From Chthoniobacteraceae bacterium (GTDB lineage Bacteria; Verrucomicrobiota; Verrucomicrobiia; Chthoniobacterales; Chthoniobacteraceae): 64,000 nucleotides of DNA. The position numbers were made by a program, and so were the translations under genes. This document shows positions 41,374 through 48,849 of this stretch, piece after piece (position 1 is the stretch's first letter; each line of letters starts with the position of its first letter). The DNA lies in the NCBI GenBank assembly GCA_947449735.1, contig CANFTB010000014.1:1-64000 (forward strand), in the 5' to 3' direction. Under the pieces are notes generated by a model. That model had not been told where the DNA came from. It searched no databases and was given only the letters and a program-made list of their open reading frames with translations.

Positions 41374-44319
41374 CTATTTGATTCCGCTGATCAGCCAGGC
41401 GACAAAGTCGGCCACTTCGTCGGGTTGGCAGGTGTTGATGAGCCCCGGCGGCATCAGGGACACGGGCGAGGCCTCGACTTTAGCCACATCCTTGCGGGCG
41501 AAGTCCCGGACATCAGACGGGGCGAAAAGGTTTTCGAGAATCTGCACGAGGTCGGGGCCTTCGTTGACGAGCCTCCCCATGTGCACCGTGCCGTCCTTGA
41601 GCGTCACGGTTGAAGTTCCGTACTGGTCGCTGATGACCTTGCTCGGTTCCGTGATGCTTTCGATGATTTCGCGCACGGAAAACCGACCGCCGAGTAGCGT
41701 AAGGTCCGGACCGACCGCGCCGCCATCGCCCTGAAAGGCGTGGCATGCCGCGCACCCTGTTTCACGGAAGAGCGTCTTGCCGCGTTCGAGGTTGCGCTCC
41801 GTCTTCATGAGCGGTTCGACGCGTGCCACGAGTTCATCCGTCGACCAGTTTTTGACAAACAGCCGGGAGGCCACGGGTGGCGCCGGGCGCGACTCCGGTT
41901 TTGCGTCAAGAATGGCTTGCAGAGCCGTTCTGTCAGCCGCGTCGAGGGGGTCGTTTGTGAACGACTCGACAGCGTCCTTGCGAATGCTCGCGATGAACTT
42001 GCCCAGGTTTCCCGGCTTGTTGAAGTCCTCCCTCAGGAACCACCGGAAGTAGCTTTCGCGGGTGGCCTGGGTCCAGCCCGATTTGACGAGGCGCAGGCAG
42101 GCGGCGTAGGTGACCTGGTCCTCCTGGCTTGCGGCCTTTTGAAAGAGCGAGTGGATCTTTGCAACCGCCATCGGGGACTCCCATTTCACCAGGAGCTGCG
42201 CAGCCTCGGCGTTGAAGCGGGTGTCTGTGGCAGGCAACGCGGCGTGTAGTTGTGCCAGCAGCGTGTTCCTCTGCTCTCCCTCGGGCGCCCCCAGGCGAAC
42301 TGTCAGCACTTGAAGCGCACGCAGCACGTCGACGCGCGTCGCATCGTCCAGTTTCGCGGAGGAAAGCGCGGCTAGGTTTTGGAAGAGAGCGCCCTTGTGC
42401 TCGGATTTTCCGAGGCGCGCGAGGGCCAGTGTCGTCTGCACAACGGCCTGGGGTTCTTTCAGGCTCAGGGCCTGCGTCGCCCAGTCGGAGGGGGTCCGAA
42501 ACTCCAGCAGCGTCCGGGCTGCGAAGCGGATGAAGCGGTCCTTGTGCGCGAGGTTGTCGAGTGCCAGCGCAAGGGAGGCCGAGTCTGTTGCGTGGTAGTT
42601 GTCCTCGAGCTTGTGGCGGAGCGCCCGGAGCGCCTTAGCCTCGGGATCTCCCGCGGGAACGGCGGTCGTGACAGCCTCCTTGCCGGTGTAGGCGATGCGA
42701 TACAACGCGCTGCTCCCCTTGCGCGAGCCCACGGTAAAGTATAGCGAACCGTCCTTGGGCCCCACGACAATGTCGGTGAGCGGCAGGGGTTTGCCTTCGG
42801 CAAAAACCTCCAGATCCGCGCCGTAGGAAGCACCCTGTTCGCGCATGTGCAACGCATAGATCTTCCCATAGGTCCAGTCGGCGATGTACAGCGCCTCCTG
42901 GTATTTTGCGGGGAAACGCGTTCCGTATCCGAAGGCGACCCCGGTGGGGCTGCCTCTGCCGACATTAACGACGGGCGGCAGAGAGTCGGCGTAGTCCTCA
43001 GGCCATTTGCCGGAAAGGCTGCGCCACCCGAACTCCGCGCCGTCGACCAGGTGGCAGACGCGCGTGGGGCGGTACCAGGGCAGGGTGAGGTCCCACTCCA
43101 TGTCGGCGTCGTAGGTGAAGAGCTCGCCGTCGCGGTTATACGCCGCGTCGTATTCGTTGCGGAGTCCGGATGAGACGAGTGTCCAGTCCTGGCCGTCGGG
43201 TGACATGCGGCAGATGTAGCCGCCGGGCGCGCCGGCGCCCGCCATGAATCCGTGCCCCATCATCTTGGGAAGGATGAGGTCGTCGGCCCAGATCGGCGGG
43301 ACTTGATGGTGCTGGATCTCGGTCAGGCGGGTGGAGTTGCCGCAGACCACTGTGATGCTCTTGCCGCCCGGGGTGAGCAGCAGCGCGTGCGGGCCGTGGT
43401 CGCCTTGGCCGTTGATCTTGCGCAGCAGTTCCACCTTGTCCAAAACGTCATCGCCATTCGTGTCAGTGACCCGGTACACGCCGGAACCCGTGCCGTAGAC
43501 GCCCTCGCGGCAGACCATGACGTAGAGGCTGTCAAAGGCCCAGAGCAGGCCGTTGGCGTGTCCGATATCGACGGGAATGGGCTCGATTTTGGTGTCCTCG
43601 GGATTGCCTCCCACCGGCGGAGGCGTGATGCGCACCAGCTTGCCGTTAATGTCGGAGGCGATGAGACGCCCTTTGGGATCGGAACACATCGCCACCCAGG
43701 AGCCCTCCGAATCGCTCAGGGAGTGGAGCAACTCGGCTTTGAACCCGTCTGGCACTTTGATTTGGCTGCTGGTGGCAACGCCGGATTTTTGTAGGTCGAA
43801 TGCCTTGCCCCAGGGGGCCTCTCCGTAGCTCTTGAGCACCTGGGCGGGTTTGAGTTCCTCCGATGTAGTCGGAGCGGCTAGCCAGGTTCCGTCGGTTTCC
43901 AGCCTGCGCTTGGAGCCGTCCGGAAGGGCGATCTCAAGCTCGATGGCGAGCCCCGCCATTCCGCCCTCGTTCGTGGCCTCCACGCGCACCTTGTTTGCGC
44001 CGGACTGAAGGCTGGAGCGTACGTCGGCATCGCTGGGTTTGTTCCAGTCTTCGTTGGTGACCACCTGCTTGCCGTTGATGAAGACTTTGCAGCCATTGTC
44101 GCAGGCCACCCGGGCCCGGGCGCTCACGGGCGGCGCGGAGAGAAGGAATTCCTTTTCAAAAAAGGCCTTCGGCGTGGCCTTGCCCTGCGACCAGATCCAT
44201 TTCAACGCCCCCTGCGTAGAGGCCGGCGGAAGTTCTGCGGGATCGGCGCCGATGACGGAAACGGGCGCGCTCGAGAGCAGGAGTGAAAGGAGAACCGGGG
44301 TGAAGTGCGGGTGTTTCAT
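41374..44319 (-). CDS. PVC-type CxxCH heme-binding propeller protein
   Basis: 981 residues, exported (signal peptide PVLLSLLLSSAPVSVIGA). Order: a beta domain at about 35-150 (KVFINGKQVVTNEDW); a glucose/sorbosone-dehydrogenase-like propeller at about 185-560 (DGFKAELLHSLSD, MSPDGQDWTLVSSGLRNEYD, FGYGTRFPAKYQEALYIADW); a HEAT-like helical part at about 560-840; and a C-terminal cytochrome c domain with heme site CAACH (about 864), GPDLTLLGGRFSVREIIES and LMPPGLINTCQPDEVADFV. This architecture is typical of the PVC group; probable role is sugar or glycoside oxidation outside the cytoplasm. Substrate unknown. Confidence 0.93.
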   Translation of the reverse strand: MKHPHFTPVLLSLLLSSAPVSVIGADPAELPPASTQGALKWIWSQGKATPKAFFEKEFLLSAPPVSARARVACDNGCKVFINGKQVVTNEDWNKPSDADVRSSLQSGANKVRVEATNEGGMAGLAIELEIALPDGSKRRLETDGTWLAAPTTSEELKPAQVLKSYGEAPWGKAFDLQKSGVATSSQIKVPDGFKAELLHSLSDSEGSWVAMCSDPKGRLIASDINGKLVRITPPPVGGNPEDTKIEPIPVDIGHANGLLWAFDSLYVMVCREGVYGTGSGVYRVTDTNGDDVLDKVELLRKINGQGDHGPHALLLTPGGKSITVVCGNSTRLTEIQHHQVPPIWADDLILPKMMGHGFMAGAGAPGGYICRMSPDGQDWTLVSSGLRNEYDAAYNRDGELFTYDADMEWDLTLPWYRPTRVCHLVDGAEFGWRSLSGKWPEDYADSLPPVVNVGRGSPTGVAFGYGTRFPAKYQEALYIADWTYGKIYALHMREQGASYGADLEVFAEGKPLPLTDIVVGPKDGSLYFTVGSRKGSSALYRIAYTGKEAVTTAVPAGDPEAKALRALRHKLEDNYHATDSASLALALDNLAHKDRFIRFAARTLLEFRTPSDWATQALSLKEPQAVVQTTLALARLGKSEHKGALFQNLAALSSAKLDDATRVDVLRALQVLTVRLGAPEGEQRNTLLAQLHAALPATDTRFNAEAAQLLVKWESPMAVAKIHSLFQKAASQEDQVTYAACLRLVKSGWTQATRESYFRWFLREDFNKPGNLGKFIASIRKDAVESFTNDPLDAADRTALQAILDAKPESRPAPPVASRLFVKNWSTDELVARVEPLMKTERNLERGKTLFRETGCAACHAFQGDGGAVGPDLTLLGGRFSVREIIESITEPSKVISDQYGTSTVTLKDGTVHMGRLVNEGPDLVQILENLFAPSDVRDFARKDVAKVEASPVSLMPPGLINTCQPDEVADFVAWLISGIK

Positions 44320-44674
44320 TGCGAAAAAGGGTGGGGTCTTTTATGAGGGGCGGCGGGCGGTTGGCCGGGACGAAGCCGTCCTGCCGGTAGAAATACTCGC
44401 GGGAATGCTTTTTCATAGGAACTACCTCTTTCCAAGGCAAATTGTGACCGCGCATAGGTAGGGCGATCTGGACCGGTTGCGTTTGTCCTCGGCGATGGCG
44501 GGGCGCCCGCCGGCTTCGGAAGGAAACGGGAAAGACGGCTTAGGGCGGGGCGCGTCACGGGGGGGGGAATGTACCCGACTGCCTCAGGCTGTGTTCTCAC
44601 CGAAGACAATCCGCGGCGCCGCTCCTTTTTTGCAGCCATGTATCGGCGACCTCTTCATAATTGGAGCTTCCCCT
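44320..44674. other. divergent intergenic region (355 bp)
   Basis: This stretch separates the heme protein gene (minus) from the SGNH gene (plus) and must hold both promoters. A minus-strand ATG at 44416 with AGAGGT seven bases upstream starts a short frame (KKHSREYFYRQDGFVPAN) that runs into the heme gene in another phase. I cannot tell a leader peptide from chance. No repeat seen. Confidence 0.35.
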
Positions 44675-45526
44675 ATGAAACGCCTCCTTTCCGCCATCGC
44701 TTCCGCCGCCGTTTGTTCCGCTCTGCACGCCCAGCAGCCCGCTGCACCCGCGGCCTCCGCTCCCGCGCCGGGCGAGCCCACGAACGCTGCCGAGGCTGCT
44801 GCCAAGAAGGCTGCGGCGGAGGCCGCTCTCGATGCGAAATACGCGGCGTGGGTGGACACCTTGCCGGCGGATGCGCAGGCTTGGGAGCGGGTGCTGCAGC
44901 AAAATCTCGGGTCGTTTTACCTGCCCATCCACAAGCGCGAAAAGGTTGCCAACACTTCGAATGCCTGGGATTTCGTGCAGGACGACCCGAAGATTCCGCG
45001 GGTGCTTTTGATCGGGGACTCCGTGTCCCGCGCCTATACCCAGGGCGTTCGCAAGGCGCTCGCCGGCAAGGCGAACGTCCACCGGGCGCCGGAAAACTGC
45101 GGGCCCACGGCGAACGGGGTGAAGAAGATCGAGGTGTGGCTGGGCGAGGGGAAGTGGGATGTGATTCACTTCAATTTCGGCATTCACGACCGCGGCACTC
45201 CCGTTGCGGATTACACCAAGCGTCTGGGCGAGCTTGTGGAGCGCATGGGAAAGACGGGCGCGAAGCTGATGTGGGCCACGACCACTCCGATTCCGGATGA
45301 TGCGGCGAAAAACCAGTTTGCAAAGTCGATCGTAGAGCGCAACGCCGCCGCCGCCGAGGTCATGTCCGCTCACAAGGTGGCCGTGGACGACTTGTACTCC
45401 GCGATCCAGCCCGAGCTTGCGAGCCTCCAGAACCCGAACGACGTGCACTTCAAGCCGGAGGGAAATGACTTTCTCGCCGCTCGCGTCGCGGCCGCCGTTG
45501 AAAAGCTTTTGGGAGAGAAAAAGTAG
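44675..45526 (+). CDS. secreted SGNH/GDSL hydrolase-like protein
   Basis: 283 residues: signal peptide (KRLLSAIASAAVCSALHAQ), an Ala-rich linker, then an SGNH domain with block I VLLIGDSVSRAYTQ, a degenerate block III NFGIHDRG and block V PNDVHFKPEGNDFLA. The usual Asn of block III is not obvious; the family still fits. It may deacylate a carbohydrate. I used ATG 44675 for the signal peptide. Confidence 0.85.
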   Translation: MKRLLSAIASAAVCSALHAQQPAAPAASAPAPGEPTNAAEAAAKKAAAEAALDAKYAAWVDTLPADAQAWERVLQQNLGSFYLPIHKREKVANTSNAWDFVQDDPKIPRVLLIGDSVSRAYTQGVRKALAGKANVHRAPENCGPTANGVKKIEVWLGEGKWDVIHFNFGIHDRGTPVADYTKRLGELVERMGKTGAKLMWATTTPIPDDAAKNQFAKSIVERNAAAAEVMSAHKVAVDDLYSAIQPELASLQNPNDVHFKPEGNDFLAARVAAAVEKLLGEKK

Positions 45527-45642
45527 CGTCCCGGTGCCTGGCATTCCGGCGTTTGGAGGACAGAGCGCTGCGGGCTAGCCCGCGTTTTTAGCGGTTCCTA
45601 CGGAGTGCGCGCCCGTGTAGCTTCGCCACCCCACCCTTTATT

Positions 45643-46353
45643 GTGAAAGCACAGCTTCCCAAACACCCCACCCGTCTCTATCTCATCCGCCATGGCGAAG
45701 TAGAGGAGCGTTATCACCGCATCTTCGGCGGTTCCCGCATCGACATGTCCCTTTCCCCGCTCGGACACGAGCATGCAAGTGCGCTGGCGGACTGGTTCGG
45801 AGACAGCCCTTTGGACGCGGTTTACACGAGTCCGATGCTGCGGGCGCGGCTGACTGCGGGACCCTTGCTGCAGGCTCGCGGCATCGAGCCGGTGGTGCTG
45901 CCGGATCTTCGCGAGGTGGACTTCGGGGACTGGACCGGGTTTCGCTGGTTCGAGATTCAGGAGAAGTTTGGAGTGATCGCCTACGATTGGCTGGAGACGC
46001 TTGATCGGGCGGGGATTCCCAATGGCGAGTCGGCGGGGACGCTGCTCGGTCGTGTCCGGCCGTGCGTCCAGAGGATTGTGGATGAGAACGCGCACAAGAG
46101 CGTCGCCGTGGTGTGCCATGGCGGAATCGTGCGTGCGGTGCTATCGCTGCTTTTGGAGGTGCCTCTCGCCCACATGGCGCATTTCAACATCGATTACGGC
46201 AGTGTCACGATGGTCGAACTCCAGCCCAACAAGAAGCACGCGCTCGAGGTTGAACTCCTCAATTTCTGCCCGCACACCGACCGCGCCGGGGCGCGTTCGC
46301 ATTCGGCGGAACGCGGCGCAGCGGGCGCGGGACTTTCGCCGAAGGGCGCGTGA
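45643..46353 (+). CDS. histidine phosphatase superfamily protein
   Basis: 236 residues from GTG 45643. The phosphohistidine motif is LYLIRHGEVEERY, the second His is in AVVCHGGIVRAVL, with the acid in LREVDFGDW. Relatives include phosphoglycerate mutase-like enzymes and CobC. No signal peptide. Substrate is not evident; neighbours do not suggest cobalamin synthesis. Confidence 0.9.
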   Translation: MKAQLPKHPTRLYLIRHGEVEERYHRIFGGSRIDMSLSPLGHEHASALADWFGDSPLDAVYTSPMLRARLTAGPLLQARGIEPVVLPDLREVDFGDWTGFRWFEIQEKFGVIAYDWLETLDRAGIPNGESAGTLLGRVRPCVQRIVDENAHKSVAVVCHGGIVRAVLSLLLEVPLAHMAHFNIDYGSVTMVELQPNKKHALEVELLNFCPHTDRAGARSHSAERGAAGAGLSPKGA

Positions 46354-46412
46354 AGCGCCTTCCCCTCAAGGAACCGGCGCTGGTGCTCCTTAATGAACCG
46401 GCGCTGGTGTTG

Positions 46413-47342
46413 CTACTGGGCAGCCGCGGGTGCCGCTGCTTTGGGCGCGGGCGCTGTCTTGGCGTCCATGTTTGTTGCGATGTCGCCGGGGGCCATCGGT
46501 GTCGGCGCGCCGTCTTGCGGTACCGGAAGTTTTGCGCTCCAGAGAACGCCGTTGGTGACGAAGCGACGCTGTCCCTCCACGGTCCAGTTGCGGTGCAGGT
46601 CGCACCCCGTGAACGCGAAACTGCGGCCGCCGTTGGGGCGTTCGTATGCCCACGCGACCACCTCGGGACGCTCCGCGTGGCTGCGCGCATCCGCTGTGGA
46701 ACGCGATTTCTCAGGCACCACTCCGCTGAGCAGGGGGACGATCCCGCTGCTGAAGTGGAGGTTGTACAGCCACCCGTCGAGCGGCGCCGCGAAGGCCGCC
46801 ACTCCGTTGAGCGCGGCGTGTTTTGGAAACTGCGAGAACTCCATGTCCCAGTGCCCGCGGCAGCCGATGTCTTTTTTCCAGACGCCGCCGAGCCACTGCT
46901 GGACTTCATCCGCACGGTCCTCGGGAACATCCACCGCCTGGTGGAGCATCACGAGGCCCGCGCCCGAGGCGACCAGTCCTTTCATCACTTCCCAGCGCGA
47001 TTGGTCCAGAAAGGGAAGCTTCGTGCCGCCGTCGGCAAACACCACGACTGCGCGTGCGTTCTTGAAAACTGCCTCGTTTTTGGGCCAACCGTCAGCGACC
47101 ATTACAGGCAAGACGCCCGGGGACTTGCGGAGCCAGTCCGCTAGCATGGCACAGCCCGCGAAGTACTCGTGCTGCCCCGCCTTGTTGCTGGTGCTGCCCG
47201 CGAGCAGCACGATCTTGGCGAGTGACGGATCGGTTGAGTCGACTTCGAGCGGCACCTTGCGCTGTTCCTCCGTGAGATCCGCGCGGGCGGGAAGGGCGGC
47301 GAGAATGGAAAGCGACAGGGGGAGGAGCAGGGTGCGGCGCAT
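46413..47342 (-). CDS. exported ThuA-like domain protein (1)
   Basis: 309 residues: signal peptide (RRTLLLPLSLSILAALPARA), then a ThuA/class I glutamine-amidotransferase-like fold: KIVLLAGSTSNKAGQHEYF, AGLVMLHQAVDV, PNGGRSFAFTGCDLHRNW. The tail is an Ala/Pro/Lys low-complexity run. ThuA-like proteins are linked to disaccharide metabolism; activity is unproven. It is last of three leftward genes with the DUF1501 and DUF1549/1553 proteins. Confidence 0.85.
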   Translation of the reverse strand: MRRTLLLPLSLSILAALPARADLTEEQRKVPLEVDSTDPSLAKIVLLAGSTSNKAGQHEYFAGCAMLADWLRKSPGVLPVMVADGWPKNEAVFKNARAVVVFADGGTKLPFLDQSRWEVMKGLVASGAGLVMLHQAVDVPEDRADEVQQWLGGVWKKDIGCRGHWDMEFSQFPKHAALNGVAAFAAPLDGWLYNLHFSSGIVPLLSGVVPEKSRSTADARSHAERPEVVAWAYERPNGGRSFAFTGCDLHRNWTVEGQRRFVTNGVLWSAKLPVPQDGAPTPMAPGDIATNMDAKTAPAPKAAAPAAAQ

Positions 47343-47418
47343 GGGGAAAGAGCGGGGGAGGGTTTTGGGAAAGGGCACGGATCTCTGGGATACGAGAGGC
47401 CGTGGCGGGATGCGAATT

Positions 47419-48846
47419 TTAGACGAACAGGTCGTGCACCACGCGGCCGTGGACATCAGTGAGGCGGAAGTCGCGGCCCGCGTAGCGGTAGGTGAGCGCC
47501 TCGTGTTCGAGGCCGAGCGCGTGCAGCAGCGTTGCGTGGAGGTCGTGCATGTGCACTTTGTTGACGACGGCGTGGTGGCCCCATTCGTCCGTCTCTCCGT
47601 AGGTGAACCCGGGCTTGAAGCCGCCGCCGGCGAGCCAGATCGAAAAGCCGGCGGGATTGTGGTCGCGGCCCGTTCCATTCTTTTCAGCGTAGGGCGTGCG
47701 CCCGAATTCGCCGCCCCACCAGACGATGGTGTCCTCGAGCAGTCCGCGCTGGGCGAGGTCCGCGAGCAACCCAGCGACCGGCCTGTCCACCGCCTGCGCG
47801 TGGTCGCCGTGTTTTTTGAGGTTGGAATGCTGGTCCCACGCGGGGTTGTTGGTGTTGTCCCCGTAGTTCACCTGCACGAAGCGGACGCCCGATTCGCACA
47901 GCCGTCTTGCCAGCAGGCACTGGCGGCCGAAGTTGTCCGTGGCCTTTTCCCCGATGCCGTACATGGCGAGGGTTTCCGGAGACTCGTCTTCGATGCCCAG
48001 CACCCCGGGGGCGGCGCCCTGCATCCGCCAGGCGAGTTCGTAGCTGTGAATCACCGCTTCCAACTCGCTGTCGCCCGGCTTTTGACGGAGCTGCTCGGCG
48101 TTGAGTTCCTGGAGAAAGTCGAACTGGCGGCGCGCCTCGGCGGGTGTCCGAGGGGAATGCAAGTTGCCGATCGTGGCGTCCTTGGCAGCGATGCCGGCGC
48201 GGCCGATGGCGGTTCCCTGGTAGACGGGCGGCAGGAAGGCGTTGCCGTAGTTGCGAGGTCCGCCGTTTCCAAGACTGGGGCTGATCGTGACGAAGCCGGG
48301 CAGGTTTTCATTCTCCGAACCCAGCCCGTAGGAAATCCATGCGCCCATTGAGGGCCTCACAAAAGTCGTCGTGCCCGTGTGCAAAAAGAGCGTCGCAGGT
48401 CCGTGCGCGATGCCCTCGGTGTGCATCGAACGTACCAGACACAACTTGTCCGCGTGCTGCGCGATGTTGGGAAACAAATCGGAAGCCCACAACCCGCTCT
48501 CTCCGTGCTGGGCGAAGTTCCAAAGCGGGCGCATGACTCGCTGCTGCGGGCTCTTACCCGTCTTGGCGAGGCTCCGGAGGTCGGCGAAGTCGAGCATCCT
48601 GCCGTCTTCCTGTTGGAGCTTGGGCTTGTAGTCGTACGAGTCCACGTGGCTCACTCCGCCGGCCATGAACAGGAAAATGATCCGCTTCGCCCGGGGCGCG
48701 ATTTTCGGCAGGTGCGGCGAGAGCGGGCCTGCGGCGTGCGCGTTGCGGGGAGCGGCGAGTCCGGCGAGAGCCAGCTGGCCGAAGCCGCAGGCGAGGGTTT
48801 GCAGGGCGCGCCGGCGGGAGAGGTTGGGGAGGAGGGGGGCGGGCAT
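47419..48846 (-). CDS. Tat-exported DUF1501 protein
   Basis: 475 residues with a Tat-like leader (LSRRRALQTLACGFGQLALA). It begins after cleavage with AKRIIFLFMAGGVSHVDSYD, has VRSMHTEGIAHGPATLFLHT and ends with LTDVHGRVVHDLFV, hallmarks of DUF1501, a sulfatase-like family that in PVC bacteria always sits beside DUF1549/1553 cytochrome proteins, as here (3-bp gap). Function is uncharacterised. Confidence 0.95.
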   Translation of the reverse strand: MPAPLLPNLSRRRALQTLACGFGQLALAGLAAPRNAHAAGPLSPHLPKIAPRAKRIIFLFMAGGVSHVDSYDYKPKLQQEDGRMLDFADLRSLAKTGKSPQQRVMRPLWNFAQHGESGLWASDLFPNIAQHADKLCLVRSMHTEGIAHGPATLFLHTGTTTFVRPSMGAWISYGLGSENENLPGFVTISPSLGNGGPRNYGNAFLPPVYQGTAIGRAGIAAKDATIGNLHSPRTPAEARRQFDFLQELNAEQLRQKPGDSELEAVIHSYELAWRMQGAAPGVLGIEDESPETLAMYGIGEKATDNFGRQCLLARRLCESGVRFVQVNYGDNTNNPAWDQHSNLKKHGDHAQAVDRPVAGLLADLAQRGLLEDTIVWWGGEFGRTPYAEKNGTGRDHNPAGFSIWLAGGGFKPGFTYGETDEWGHHAVVNKVHMHDLHATLLHALGLEHEALTYRYAGRDFRLTDVHGRVVHDLFV

Positions 48847-48849
48847 CGT

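Noticed and set aside
44156-44455. short minus-strand frame with AGAGGT before ATG 44416
   Set aside because: After 30 codons it overlaps the heme protein gene in another frame and shows no domain; a leader peptide cannot be excluded.
46393-48351. 652-codon open frame on the plus strand
   Set aside because: It spans two clear minus-strand genes (ThuA and DUF1501) and the gap between them; no start signal or domain is recognisable.
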